Source of the DNA: Tenggerimyces flavus
GTDB taxonomy: Bacteria > Actinomycetota > Actinomycetes > Propionibacteriales > Actinopolymorphaceae
Direction: 5' to 3'
DNA: 64,000 bases
Assembly: GCF_016907715.1 (NCBI RefSeq)
Contig: NZ_JAFBCM010000001.1
Location: 6,572,001 to 6,636,000 of the forward strand
The position numbers and the translations under genes are program-made. This document shows, piece by piece, positions 26,525-36,054 of the stretch. The notes under the pieces are model-generated. The model was not told the DNA's origin. It worked only from the letters and a program-made list of their open reading frames with translations, and ran no database searches. How positions within the stretch are numbered: the stretch's first letter is position 1; every line of letters starts with the position of its first letter.

Positions 26525-27654
26525 CAACAGCATTGGTGACCGGTGGTGCCGGTCTGATCGGCTCGCACATCGTCGATGCCCTTTGCGAGGCAGGGCACGA
26601 GGTCCGCGTACTCGACAAGCTGGTCGAGCCGACTCACCAGGGCAGGCCAGACTGGTTGCGCCCCGACGTGGACTACGTGATAGGCGACATCCGCAGCCCT
26701 ACGGACCTGCGGCGGGCCCTGCAAGGCGTCGAAGTGCTCTTCCACCTGGCCGCGTTCGGCGGATTCGCTCCGGGCGCCGCGGACTACTTCGAAACCAATG
26801 TCACCTCCTACGCCCGGATCCTGGAAGTGGCACAAGCCCTTGGCGGTCGACTCCGGACGGCCGTCGTCGCATCCAGTCAAGCGATCTACGGCGAAGGCAC
26901 GGCAACCTGTCCCGAGCACGGGGCTTTCGACGCGGCCCTGCGGTCGGCGGAAGATCTGGAACGTGGGCGATGGACGGTCCCTTGCCCTGCATGTGGCGCC
27001 GACGCGACACCCAGCCCGACGCCGGAGTCGGCAACCGCCGCTCCGAACAGCCCGTATGCGCTGTCGAAACTGTTCCTGGAAACCGCTGGGCTCCGGCTGG
27101 GCCCTGCCTATGGCGTGTCGACCACGATGATGCGGTTCGGCCTCACGTTCGGCCGACGGCAGAGCCCGACGAACCCCTACTGTGGAATCGTTTCGTTGTT
27201 CACCCAGCGAATGCTGCGCAACAAGCCCATCCTGATCTACGAGGACGGCAGGCAGCGCCGGGACTTCATCTCTGCCCGCGACGTCGCCCGTGCATGCGTC
27301 CTTACGGCCTTCGACGACCGCGCGTCCGGCCGGGTGTTCAATGTCGGGACCGGGCTGGGTACGAAGGTGCTCGACGTCGTCCATCGGCTCGCGGAGTTGC
27401 TCGGTGTCGAACCTTCGGCGGTGATGCCGGGTTGGTACCGCGTGGGCGAGGTGCGTGACCTGATCACCGATGCCACCGCGCTGTCCGTGCTCGGTTGGAA
27501 GCCGGAAGTGTCACTTGAGGACGCCCTTACCGACTTCGTCGCTTGGTTCCGGGAGCGTCCGCTGCCGCCTGATCCGTTCCCCGCCGGGGTTCGGCACATG
27601 CGCGCGGCCGGCATCGTCCGGACCAGGTCCCGTCCCATCGACTTCGACGACTGA
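26521..27654 (+). CDS. NAD-dependent sugar epimerase/dehydratase with Cys/His insert
   Basis: The 377-residue extended SDR has GGAGLIG at 8-14, S118/S119 in ASSQAIYG, and Y179-X3-K183 in YALSK, so the catalytic set is complete. Between the Ser and Tyr is an insert with C130, H133, C155 and C158 (CPEH and CPAC), likely a zinc knuckle, which occurs in one branch of NDP-sugar epimerases. It may epimerise or oxidise the heptose nucleotide. It is coupled to the heptose kinase and converges on the gene ending at 27660, leaving only 5 bases between stops. Confidence 0.85.
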   Translation: MTTALVTGGAGLIGSHIVDALCEAGHEVRVLDKLVEPTHQGRPDWLRPDVDYVIGDIRSPTDLRRALQGVEVLFHLAAFGGFAPGAADYFETNVTSYARILEVAQALGGRLRTAVVASSQAIYGEGTATCPEHGAFDAALRSAEDLERGRWTVPCPACGADATPSPTPESATAAPNSPYALSKLFLETAGLRLGPAYGVSTTMMRFGLTFGRRQSPTNPYCGIVSLFTQRMLRNKPILIYEDGRQRRDFISARDVARACVLTAFDDRASGRVFNVGTGLGTKVLDVVHRLAELLGVEPSAVMPGWYRVGEVRDLITDATALSVLGWKPEVSLEDALTDFVAWFRERPLPPDPFPAGVRHMRAAGIVRTRSRPIDFDD

Positions 27655-27659
27655 GCTCG

Positions 27660-29288
27660 CTATCCGGCGGGATCCACGGCGACGACCGTCTCGAACACCT
27701 CTGGTAGCTCGATCTCGCCGCGCATCTGTCCGGCCTCGATGACTTCGCCGCTCGACAGATCGTAGCAGCGGAATCCGCGGGAGCGACGTTCGATCGGCAG
27801 GTCGATCCTCAGTCCGCCCAGGTTACGCGCCGGAGCGCTGACGTCGAGACCGTTCAACAGCCGCCACACCTTGTCGAGCTCGCCCCGGACCCGTTCCTGG
27901 GCTACGTCGTCGAGCCTGCTGTCGAGCAGCTTTCCTATCAGTGCCCGGCTACCAGGGTTCCAGACGCACGCACCGACCGCCTCGAGGGCTGCCCGCCCGG
28001 CGTCATATCCCAACAGTGGCGACACATCCGGATCGCTGTCGAGGGCTCGCCGCACCAGATCCATCCGTTCGGCGAGCCGCAGATCCGAGGCCACCCACAA
28101 CAAGACTGAGCCGTCGTCGGCTCCCGCCGCCACGCACATGGTTCCTTGCGGCGCACGGATCCGCACGGGCCTCGGATCGATGGTCTGCAACAACGGATCC
28201 CTTACCAAGCGGCGAAACGCTCGCTCCTCGGGCTCCAGAGCAGCTGGCAGCGTCGCTGGAACACCTCGAACCTGATCCGTCATCCGCATCGGATCCAGTT
28301 CCGCGTCTGCGCCGGTATCTGCGCCCGTGTCCACCTCTGGGCGCACGTCAGGGTCACTTGGCACCGGCGGTACGAGCAGTGGGCTGCCCGCGCCTCCGGC
28401 ACACAGATGGGCTGCGGTGGTGTTACGCCGCCATCTCCTGAGCAGGCTGCTCGGAAGCAGTGGCTGGTCGCGTAGGAACAGATGCAGGATCGGCCCGTAC
28501 TCCATGCAGTAGACGGGTCGTCCAGGTGGACGCCGGCGACATGCCTCAGCCGTGGCTACAGCGACTTCCCAGGCGCCTTGCACACTGTCGACCGGAGAAT
28601 AGACAGCGGGTGAATAGCAGTGCAGCGCCACGATGTCATGCGAGGGGCAGTCGTAGAACGACGACCAAATCGGCAACGGATCGAACGACGTAACCGCTTT
28701 GAGCCGGCGCTTGCCGTCACCGCGCTCTCGTTGGTCCAGCCAGGATGTGGCAGCGCGCTGAAACGACTCGAGCACCGGGAAGGGGGCCTGATATATCCCG
28801 TCGGTCTGGCTGTTGACCACGCAGGCCCACACGGAGTCGGCATCCTGACATGCCTCGACAAATCCGTCGACCCGCTGCCGGGAGATCTCCGCAGCCGCTT
28901 CCGTCGTCAGGATGTCCGTGGGCGTCTCACAGGACTGCCGGTAAGCATTGTTGGTCCGCTTCAGGTTCGGGGTGGGTATGAAAAGGTCCGACAGCTCGCC
29001 GAGATTGAGCATCGTTACCGCCGTGCGTATTCCAGCCTCGCCCGCTGCCGCCAGAATCCGTGGCAGTTCGTCGGGCAGCCTGCCTGACTCATTGGGATCC
29101 GGCCAGATTCGCACGGTGTTGCAACCCCAGGCGGCCATCCGTTCGAACTCGCCAGGTCCGAGGGCCATGGGCGTCGCACAGCACCATCCGCTGGGAAACC
29201 ACCGTTCGCCGTCCGCCACGAAGTACGGTCCGTTCGAATCGATGCTCACACCAGAGCCGTCCCGGCGCTCCAAGTCAGACGTCACCAC
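27660..29288 (-). CDS. clan-A glycosidase-like protein, paralogue of 14588
   Basis: From the GTG at 29288 (AGGAGA six bases upstream) this is 542 residues. It aligns in plan with the protein at 14588: W-F/G-W opening, NTVRIW, CETPTDILT, then the acid/base strand. That strand reads CVVNS (N159, S160) instead of N-E. H223 in LHCYS and E263 in YCMEYG occupy the other clan-A active-site positions. Loss of the acid/base residue in both copies argues that it is not random decay. They may bind a glycan, act as scaffold, or carry out glycosyl transfer with substrate-assisted chemistry. The GTG at 29303 and the one at 29285 are alternative starts. Confidence 0.7.
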   Translation of the reverse strand: MVTSDLERRDGSGVSIDSNGPYFVADGERWFPSGWCCATPMALGPGEFERMAAWGCNTVRIWPDPNESGRLPDELPRILAAAGEAGIRTAVTMLNLGELSDLFIPTPNLKRTNNAYRQSCETPTDILTTEAAAEISRQRVDGFVEACQDADSVWACVVNSQTDGIYQAPFPVLESFQRAATSWLDQRERGDGKRRLKAVTSFDPLPIWSSFYDCPSHDIVALHCYSPAVYSPVDSVQGAWEVAVATAEACRRRPPGRPVYCMEYGPILHLFLRDQPLLPSSLLRRWRRNTTAAHLCAGGAGSPLLVPPVPSDPDVRPEVDTGADTGADAELDPMRMTDQVRGVPATLPAALEPEERAFRRLVRDPLLQTIDPRPVRIRAPQGTMCVAAGADDGSVLLWVASDLRLAERMDLVRRALDSDPDVSPLLGYDAGRAALEAVGACVWNPGSRALIGKLLDSRLDDVAQERVRGELDKVWRLLNGLDVSAPARNLGGLRIDLPIERRSRGFRCYDLSSGEVIEAGQMRGEIELPEVFETVVAVDPAG

Positions 29289-29444
29289 GCGATATCTCCT
29301 CACGTCGCAGAGCAGTTGCCGAGCCTAGGCATCACAGATGCATCGAAGGCCCTCACAGTCGCTCCCGCGAGTGCGACTCGACATGCGACGTCGGCGGCCT
29401 CACCTGCATCCCATGAACGAGTTCTTCGTGGGAGGAGATGTGCT

Positions 29445-30185
29445 GTGGAGGACTATTCGGTATCGACGTATGGCGACACCGTTGCCGGAATCTACGACGG
29501 CTGGCACGGCCTGTGGGAGGATCCCGCCGATGCTGTCGAGTATCTGGCGAAGTTGGCCGATGGCGGACGCGTGCTCGAGCTCGGTATCGGCACCGGCCGG
29601 GTGGCCATCCCGTTGGCGGCCCGCGGGCTCGACGTACAAGGCGTCGACGCGTCGGCGGAGATGGTACGGGTGATGCGGACGAAGCCGGGCGGCGATCTGC
29701 CGGTCATCATCGGAGACGCCGCGGACGTCGCCAACCTGGTATCTGGAAGCTTCTCCCTGATCTACTGCGTCTTCAGCAGCTTCTACGGAATCCTGACCCA
29801 GAAAGAACAGCTGCGCTGCCTGTCCGGCGTCTTCGATCGCCTCCAGCCAGGTGGCTCGTTCGTCGTGGAGACGTTCTACCCGGATCTGACGAAGTTCAGC
29901 AACAACAAAAGCCTCGAGCTGTTCCACTTCACACCCGAACGCATCAGCATCTGGGCCAGTCGGCACGACAAGCTGGCCCAGACGATCCACACTGAAGACC
30001 TCCACGTCCGGAACGGATCCGTTCAGGCCTACCCCGTGAAGGTGCGTTATGTCTGGCCGGCCGAGCTCGACCTCATGACGCGGCTCAGTGGCCTTGAGCT
30101 GGTGTCCCGCCAAGCCGACTGGAACGGTCAGGAGTTCACGTCCAGGTCGTTCAACTACATTACGACGTATCGTAAGCCTGGATAG
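29445..30185 (+). CDS. class I SAM-dependent methyltransferase
   Basis: The 246-residue protein has motif I VLELGIGTGR (43-52), an acidic end of strand 2 (GVDAS), and a motif IV-like region ending 'SFYGILTQKEQL'. The C-terminal part is beta-rich. It likely O- or N-methylates the sugar or the final product. The GTG start has GGAGGAGA six bases upstream, which sets it well. It is followed after 50 bases by the LuxR-type regulator on the same strand. Confidence 0.85.
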   Translation: MEDYSVSTYGDTVAGIYDGWHGLWEDPADAVEYLAKLADGGRVLELGIGTGRVAIPLAARGLDVQGVDASAEMVRVMRTKPGGDLPVIIGDAADVANLVSGSFSLIYCVFSSFYGILTQKEQLRCLSGVFDRLQPGGSFVVETFYPDLTKFSNNKSLELFHFTPERISIWASRHDKLAQTIHTEDLHVRNGSVQAYPVKVRYVWPAELDLMTRLSGLELVSRQADWNGQEFTSRSFNYITTYRKPG

Positions 30186-30235
30186 GGCTACACCAAAGCG
30201 ACCAGGTTCCAAGAGACACGTGTCGGGGGAGTTCC

Positions 30236-30859
30236 ATGGACCAAACTTCGACAGTCGTCGTCGGGGATCCGTCACCTCTGTTCCTACGCGGCGTAGAACA
30301 CGCCTACGCCCGGCCTGGCTCGCTGCTTGTGGCGCCCAGTCACTTCTCCCTTTCAACGTTGCTCGACACCACCGAGCCTGACGTCGTGCTGGTCAACCCG
30401 CGCCTCTGGCCGGCCTCCGGGCTGCATCGTGCGGCCGCGCTGGCGAGCCGCCTGGTAACGGTTGACTTGGGAATCATCGTCGACGCGGCGACACCGTCGG
30501 AACTCAGGCGCACCAAGCTGCTTCGTTTCGCCGCGTACATCGACAAGCGTCATCTGAGCGCACGTGGTCTTAACGACATACTCACTGCTCTGTTCGCCCG
30601 CGAGACGAAGTTCTTGACGGCGATGTCGACGGACAGGCCACTCGTGCCCGAGCTCAGCGGCCGCGAGCTGGATCTGCTGGAACTGCTCGCCAGCGGTCTG
30701 GAATCGCGTGAGATCGCGCGTAGGCTGCGGATCGGCGAGCGCACCATCAAGATGCTCATCGGAAACGTGCTCCGCCGGCTGGGGGCCGAGAACCGCGCCC
30801 ACGCGGTCGCGATCGCCTGTGAGCTGGAACTGATATCCGGGTGGGAGATCGACGCCTGA
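30236..30859 (+). CDS. atypical NarL/LuxR-family regulator
   Basis: The 207-residue protein has a receiver-like N-terminal domain and a LuxR helix-turn-helix (about 138-195: LSGRELDLLELLASGLESREIA...RTIKMLIGNVLRRLGAENR). The phospho-acceptor position is Asn (N54 in VVLVNPRLW), and the acidic pocket is reduced to a single GDP at 10-12, while the switch lysine K104 is kept. It cannot be phosphorylated in the usual way, so it is likely controlled by a ligand or by protein contact. No histidine kinase is adjacent. A second regulator of identical length and design lies at 39116. Confidence 0.85.
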   Translation: MDQTSTVVVGDPSPLFLRGVEHAYARPGSLLVAPSHFSLSTLLDTTEPDVVLVNPRLWPASGLHRAAALASRLVTVDLGIIVDAATPSELRRTKLLRFAAYIDKRHLSARGLNDILTALFARETKFLTAMSTDRPLVPELSGRELDLLELLASGLESREIARRLRIGERTIKMLIGNVLRRLGAENRAHAVAIACELELISGWEIDA

Positions 30860-30910
30860 TAGTGCAACCGCATTACTGGCGCTGATCCTTCGAGCGGCTC
30901 CGGAAGCTGG

Positions 30911-31876
30911 TCAACCCCTTTCCAGCTTGCGGATCCGCTCTTCGAGTTCGGAAACCCGGCAGCGCAGGGCCGTGATCGCCTCCAGCGGATCGAGTCCGAG
31001 CAGGGTTCCGATCCGCCAGCTCGGAGAATCGGCGGGAGCCCCGCCGATGTGCTGTACGCGCTCCACGACGATTGTGCTGTCACCAGTCTTGACGATAGGG
31101 CCGCTCGACGTCCGGCCGACGACCAGACCGGGAGTGCATCGGTACGAGGGTGCATCCAAGCGCTGCCGGGCGGCCCAGACGATGAGCTCCCCGTCCCCCA
31201 GCCAGGTTCTTGCGCCCGTCCCGGGGATAGTCAGAGCTCTTACCTGATTGACGATTTCGACACTGCTTCTCGACCAGTCGATCCGGTCGTCGCACGGGTG
31301 GCGCTCGGCGAAGTACGTAGCCAGGCGAGGATCCTGGGGACTTCTCGAGTCCGCTCGCTGCTCGATCAACCGCACCGCCTCGGCGAGCAGGTCAGACAGC
31401 TCGGCACCGATTAGCGCGAGGATGTGGCCATAGTCCTCGTCGGGCTCGATGGCGAGGACGCGCTGGACGATGATGTCGCCGGAATCGATGCCCACGTCCA
31501 TGTGATGCACCGTCAGTCCGAGCCTCGGTTCGCCGTTCTGGATCGCCCACATGACGACACCAGTGCCTCGATACGTTGGAAGCAGCCCGGGGTGCGCGTT
31601 TATGGCGGCCACCGTGGGGATCGTGAGTGTGCTGGCCGGCAGGATCCTGTCGTAGTCGACCGAGACCAGCAGCTCCGGCGTATCGTCCCGGAGGACGTCC
31701 TCCAACCTGCTGTCGTGCGGCGGCCGGACTGGTATGCCCAGGTTGCCAGCCGCCCGCACCAGGTCGGACGATCGTTGCCAGGAAGGTACGACACAGATGA
31801 TGGCATGCCGGTCGGCCACCAACCTGTGGAGGCATGCCGCTGCAAAGTCTCCGCCAGCCAGAAGCGCGATCCGCAT
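30911..31876 (-). CDS. formyltransferase (sugar N-formyltransferase-like)
   Basis: The 321-residue protein belongs to the methionyl-tRNA/sugar formyltransferase family that uses 10-formyl-tetrahydrofolate. The catalytic triad is intact: N93 and H95 in INAHPGLLP, and D131 in DVGIDSGDII. A middle part resembles the C-terminal domain of Fmt-type enzymes, and the last 20 residues form a charged heptad helix (possible coiled coil). In this setting an amino sugar made by the DegT enzyme is the likely acceptor. It is a single minus-strand gene, divergent from the ABC exporter. Confidence 0.85.
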   Translation of the reverse strand: MRIALLAGGDFAAACLHRLVADRHAIICVVPSWQRSSDLVRAAGNLGIPVRPPHDSRLEDVLRDDTPELLVSVDYDRILPASTLTIPTVAAINAHPGLLPTYRGTGVVMWAIQNGEPRLGLTVHHMDVGIDSGDIIVQRVLAIEPDEDYGHILALIGAELSDLLAEAVRLIEQRADSRSPQDPRLATYFAERHPCDDRIDWSRSSVEIVNQVRALTIPGTGARTWLGDGELIVWAARQRLDAPSYRCTPGLVVGRTSSGPIVKTGDSTIVVERVQHIGGAPADSPSWRIGTLLGLDPLEAITALRCRVSELEERIRKLERG

Positions 31877-31984
31877 CCGTGCTCCACTCGTCAGTCGTCA
31901 TCGCACATCTGATGCGCACGCTTGTTCATAGGTCGCGTCCGGTCTCCAAGCGAAGCGGGCGGGAAGCAATTAGGCTAAGGCCAC

Positions 31985-33682
31985 ATGGGTGGTCCTCCGT
32001 TCAAAGTCCTGGGCACTCCGGACCTGCGTACCCCGACCCGTTACCTCACCTGGATGGCACGTACCCAGCTCAGTGTTTTGCTGGGCGAGGCGGCATTTAG
32101 CGTGTTAGGTCTCGGGATGGCGGCTGTCGTTCCGTATGTCCTGGGCAGGACAATCGACGATGGGCTGACAGCTGGGAACGCGAGCGCCCTCCTCGCTTGG
32201 GCATCTGCGCTGCTCTGCGCCGGCGCCCTCCAGGCCGTCGGCGGCATCTACCAGCACAGGATGTCCATCCTGGCCTACTGCAATGCCGCGTTTCGCACCG
32301 TGCAGCTTCTGACCAGGAAGGCAACCGAGCTGGGTGGCGCGCTGCCACGTCAGGTCGCGACCGGCGAGGTCGTCACCGTCGGAGTTTCGGACATCAAGTG
32401 GATCGGCGCCGGCGTTGAGGTGTCGTCAACGGCCATCGGCTTGCTGGTGGCGTTCGCCGTTGTCACCGTCGCGCTCCTAGGAATGTCCGGTCTGCTAGGC
32501 CTCGTCGTTCTGCTGGGGACTCCACTGCTCTTGATCACGATCAGTGCGGTGATCCGCCCCCTTGCCAAGCGGCAGGGTCTCCATCGTGAGCAGATCGGCC
32601 AGTTGTCCAGGCTGGGCGTCGATATCGCCACTGGCATCAGGGTTCTACGCGGCATTGGCGGCGAGCGGTCGTTCGCGGAACGCTATCGCCTCGCCTCGCT
32701 GAAGGCCAGGACCGCGGGGGTGCACGCCGGCCGCTACGACGCGACGCTGCAAGCGGCGCAGGTACTGCTTCCGGGCGCCTTCGTCGTCCTGGTCGTCTGG
32801 CTGGGCGGCCGATTCGTGGTTGGCGACCAGATCACCCCCGGAGATCTCGTCGCCATGTACGCCTACGCGACGTTCCTGGTCAACCCGCTCCGGGCGGCCG
32901 CCGACCTGTTTACGAGCATCGCCAACGCCCTGGTGTCCGCTCGCCGGACGATCCGGATCCTTAGCCTCCACCCGGAGTTGGCGGATCCAGAGACTCCTCG
33001 CAATCCGCCGTCTTCTGGGGACCTCGTCGATGCCGGGTCCGGTTTCACCGCGCGGGCCGGGATGTTCACGGCCGTAGCGGCTGACGTACCCGAGGCGGCC
33101 GGGCGAGTCGCCGATCGGCTCGGTCGCTACGTCGACTCCGGAGTCACGTACGGAAAGGTTCCGTTGAGCGACTTGAGGCTCGCGGATGTGCGCCAGCGGA
33201 TACTCGTTGTCGACGCCGAAGCGGCCATGTTCACCGGGCCGCTGCGTGACGAGCTCGACCCGTTCGGCGAGGGAGACACCAGGCTAAAGGCAGCGATCAC
33301 GGCCGCGTCCGCTGACGACATCGTGGAGGCACTGCCGAACCATCTCGATACGGAGGTGGACGGCCTCGGACGTAGCTTCTCCGGTGGCCAACGACAGCGA
33401 CTGATCTTAGCGCGAGCTCTGCTCTTCGACCCGGATGTCCTGGTGCTGGTAGACCCTACGTCCGCGGTAGACGCACACACAGAGGCCCGAATCGCGGAAC
33501 AGCTGCTCTCCTTCCGGTCTGGGCGCACGACCATCGTGATGTCGACCAGCCCCGCGCTGCTGGATCGGGCCGACCGGGTCGCGTTCCTCACCGAAGCGGG
33601 CGTCGTCGCGGACGGCACACATCGCGAGCTCTTGACCAGCCAGCCACAGTATCGGGCTCTGGTCACGAAGGGAGAGGTGTGA
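31985..33682 (+). CDS. ABC exporter half-transporter with degenerate NBD
   Basis: The 565-residue protein has an N-terminal six-helix exporter domain (about 30-310) and a nucleotide-binding domain. That domain has lost Walker A (TAVAADVPEAAG near 360), the catalytic Glu (VLVDPT near 487) and the H-loop, but keeps a perfect signature FSGGQRQRL near 465. It must pair with the next gene, whose domain has the complementary pattern. The pair would export the cluster product. The stop overlaps the partner's ATG. Confidence 0.88.
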   Translation: MGGPPFKVLGTPDLRTPTRYLTWMARTQLSVLLGEAAFSVLGLGMAAVVPYVLGRTIDDGLTAGNASALLAWASALLCAGALQAVGGIYQHRMSILAYCNAAFRTVQLLTRKATELGGALPRQVATGEVVTVGVSDIKWIGAGVEVSSTAIGLLVAFAVVTVALLGMSGLLGLVVLLGTPLLLITISAVIRPLAKRQGLHREQIGQLSRLGVDIATGIRVLRGIGGERSFAERYRLASLKARTAGVHAGRYDATLQAAQVLLPGAFVVLVVWLGGRFVVGDQITPGDLVAMYAYATFLVNPLRAAADLFTSIANALVSARRTIRILSLHPELADPETPRNPPSSGDLVDAGSGFTARAGMFTAVAADVPEAAGRVADRLGRYVDSGVTYGKVPLSDLRLADVRQRILVVDAEAAMFTGPLRDELDPFGEGDTRLKAAITAASADDIVEALPNHLDTEVDGLGRSFSGGQRQRLILARALLFDPDVLVLVDPTSAVDAHTEARIAEQLLSFRSGRTTIVMSTSPALLDRADRVAFLTEAGVVADGTHRELLTSQPQYRALVTKGEV

Positions 33683-35427
33683 TGAGCTCCGAGGACGCGA
33701 AGCTTCCGGTCGCCGAGACCCCAGAAGTCCGCAAGCAGGTAAGGACCCTGATCGTCCGGCACCAACGCGCGGTCGTGCTCCTTCTGGTGCTGCACTCCAC
33801 TGCCGCCATACTCGGGCTGGCGGTCCCGCGCCTCCTGGGTGACCTCGTAGACGATGTGCACCAAGGCACGACAGCGGCGAGGGTCGACCAGGTCGCCGTG
33901 CTGATCCTTGCGTTCATCATCGGCCAGACTCTCTTCACCTGGCTCGCCAGATACACGTCGATCCGGCTCGGCGAGTCGGTCTTCGCCCGGCTGCGCGAGG
34001 AGTTCGTGGACAACGTGCTACGGATTCCGCTCGGTATGGTCGAGAGAGCTGGCGCCGGCGACCTCGTGACCAGGATGGTGCGGGACGTGGACCAGTTGGC
34101 CGGCAGCGTCCGGTTCGCGGTGCCGGAAAGCGCCATCGCCTTGATCACGGCGCTCTTCACGATCGGTGCGGTTGTCCTCGTCGGTCCGATCCTGGGCCCG
34201 ATCGCCTTGGTGGGTATACCGATCATCTGGCTTGGCAGTCGGTGGTACCTGCGCCGGGCGGGGGATGCCTACCTCGAACAGAGTGCCTTGTACGGCAAGT
34301 TGACCAGCACCCTCGCCGAGACGGTCCAGGGCGGGCGCAGCGTCGAGGCACTGCGGCTGGAGCGGCTTCGGGTCGAGCACGGCGATCGCGATATCGCTGA
34401 GCTCTACGCCAGCGAGCGTTACACTTTGCGGCTGCGGTCGATCTGGTTCGCGGCCATGCAGACCGGTCATCTGGTTCCGGTGGTGGCGACACTGCTGATT
34501 GGTGGTCTGCTCTATCAGCGGGGCGTGGTTTCGCTTGGTCAGGTAACCGCTGCGACACTGTACGTCCAGCAACTGGCCGATCCGCTCGATCGGTTGTTGA
34601 CCTGGTCCGATCAGCTCCAGCTCGGCGCGGCATCGATGCGCCGTCTGCTCGGCGTCGCCACGGTACCGGACGATCGCTGGCCGACACAGGGATCGCCGCA
34701 CGACGAGCATATCGTCGCACGAGGAGTACGTTTCGCCTACCGTCAGGACCATGATGTTCTGCATGGCGTCGATCTCGACATCAGACCCGGCGAAAGGCTG
34801 GCCGTCGTAGGCGTCTCCGGTGCGGGCAAGTCGACGTTCAGCCGGCTGCTGGCCGGTATCCATCCGCCGCGCTCCGGTGTCGCAACTGTAGGAGGCATCC
34901 CCCTCGTGTCGTTGCAGCCGGAGGAGCTACGCCGGCACGTCGCCCTGGTGACCCAGGAGCAGCACATTTTCCTCGGTACCGTTCGTGACAACCTGCTCCT
35001 GGGTAGGCCCGACGCCACCAGCGAACAGATCCGGGCCGCGCTCGTCGCCACGGACTCGCTCGGCTGGGTGGAGCGGCTGCCGGAAGGCTTGGACACCATC
35101 GTCGGAGATGGTGCGCAGAGGCTGTCACCTGCGGAGGCGCAACAGGTCGCGCTCGCGCGCTTGGTGTTGGCCGATCCGCACACTCTCGTACTCGACGAGG
35201 CAACCGCGATGCTCAACCCTCGGGCTGCCCGCCATCTTGAGCGATCTCTGGCCGGGGTTCTGGAGGGACGGACGGTGGTGGCAATCGCGCACCGGCTGCA
35301 CACGGCTCGGGACGCCGATCGGATCGCTGTTATGGACGACGGCCGAATCGTGGAGGTCGGCACACACGACGAGCTGATCGCGGCTGACGGCGACTATGCT
35401 GCGCTCTGGCGCTCCTGGACTTCGTAG
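33682..35427 (+). CDS. ABC exporter half-transporter, catalytic partner
   Basis: The 581-residue protein has six membrane helices (about 35-315) and a nucleotide-binding domain with intact Walker A (GVSGAGKST near 376), Walker B plus Glu (LVLDEAT near 503) and H-loop (AIAHR). Its signature is degenerate, LSPAEAQQ near 481. In the heterodimer its Walker motifs face the intact LSGGQ of the partner, giving one competent ATP site and one dead site, as in other asymmetric exporters. ATG at 33682 is preferred; a GTG one codon upstream is possible. Confidence 0.9.
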   Translation: MSSEDAKLPVAETPEVRKQVRTLIVRHQRAVVLLLVLHSTAAILGLAVPRLLGDLVDDVHQGTTAARVDQVAVLILAFIIGQTLFTWLARYTSIRLGESVFARLREEFVDNVLRIPLGMVERAGAGDLVTRMVRDVDQLAGSVRFAVPESAIALITALFTIGAVVLVGPILGPIALVGIPIIWLGSRWYLRRAGDAYLEQSALYGKLTSTLAETVQGGRSVEALRLERLRVEHGDRDIAELYASERYTLRLRSIWFAAMQTGHLVPVVATLLIGGLLYQRGVVSLGQVTAATLYVQQLADPLDRLLTWSDQLQLGAASMRRLLGVATVPDDRWPTQGSPHDEHIVARGVRFAYRQDHDVLHGVDLDIRPGERLAVVGVSGAGKSTFSRLLAGIHPPRSGVATVGGIPLVSLQPEELRRHVALVTQEQHIFLGTVRDNLLLGRPDATSEQIRAALVATDSLGWVERLPEGLDTIVGDGAQRLSPAEAQQVALARLVLADPHTLVLDEATAMLNPRAARHLERSLAGVLEGRTVVAIAHRLHTARDADRIAVMDDGRIVEVGTHDELIAADGDYAALWRSWTS

Positions 35428-35505
35428 GGGCCTCCATCTGACACTTCCAGTCTCGTTGCGGCATCTTTGCTTGGAAGACTGGCCCGCCAATCAGAGGAGG
35501 CCATT

Positions 35506-36054
35506 GTGCCGTTGGCGATCGAGCTGTATTTCGATGAGCCGGCCGAGGAAAGCGTGCGGACCGCATGGGGCGCTCTCGAGCATGCCGGCATACCTGTCCT
35601 TCCCAAGCAGCGTGGGTTCGATTATCGTCCGCACATTACTTTGGCCGTCTGTGAGCCGGCGGATCCCGAGCGCATGGTCGCTACCCTGGGCTCCATCGCA
35701 TCGGACCTCGACATCCGTGTCGTGCTGTCCGGTGCTGGATTCTTTGTCGACGCCGAGCGCCTGATCGCGTTCCTCACCGTCACCCAGTCGGAGGAACTCC
35801 TCCACGTGCACCGTCTCGTAACGGACGCACTCCAAGCCGCCGACCGACCCCGGCCACACTATGCGAGGGGTGCATGGACTCCTCATTGCACCTTGCCCTT
35901 CGAAGGTTCCGCCGATGACATCATCGACGTGCTAAGAGAAGAGGCCAGCTTGCCCATATCGGCCACGGTTTCGGGGATGCACCTGATCGACCTCGAGACC
36001 GAGAGGTTGATCGCGAAACTCGACCGTGCGACGACAGTGCCGGTCGGTCCATGA
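35506..36054 (+). CDS. 2H-phosphoesterase/2'-5' RNA ligase-like protein
   Basis: The 182-residue protein carries two HXT motifs, H43-X-T45 (RPHITLA) and H127-X-T129 (TPHCTLPF), with the spacing of 2H phosphoesterases such as LigT/ThpR. These act on cyclic phosphates of nucleotides or sugars. The GTG start has AGGAGG five bases upstream, better than an upstream ATG at 35467. It is coupled by ATGA overlap to the aminotransferase gene, so a role in the pathway, perhaps on a cyclic phosphate intermediate, is possible but unproven. Confidence 0.82.
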   Translation: MPLAIELYFDEPAEESVRTAWGALEHAGIPVLPKQRGFDYRPHITLAVCEPADPERMVATLGSIASDLDIRVVLSGAGFFVDAERLIAFLTVTQSEELLHVHRLVTDALQAADRPRPHYARGAWTPHCTLPFEGSADDIIDVLREEASLPISATVSGMHLIDLETERLIAKLDRATTVPVGP

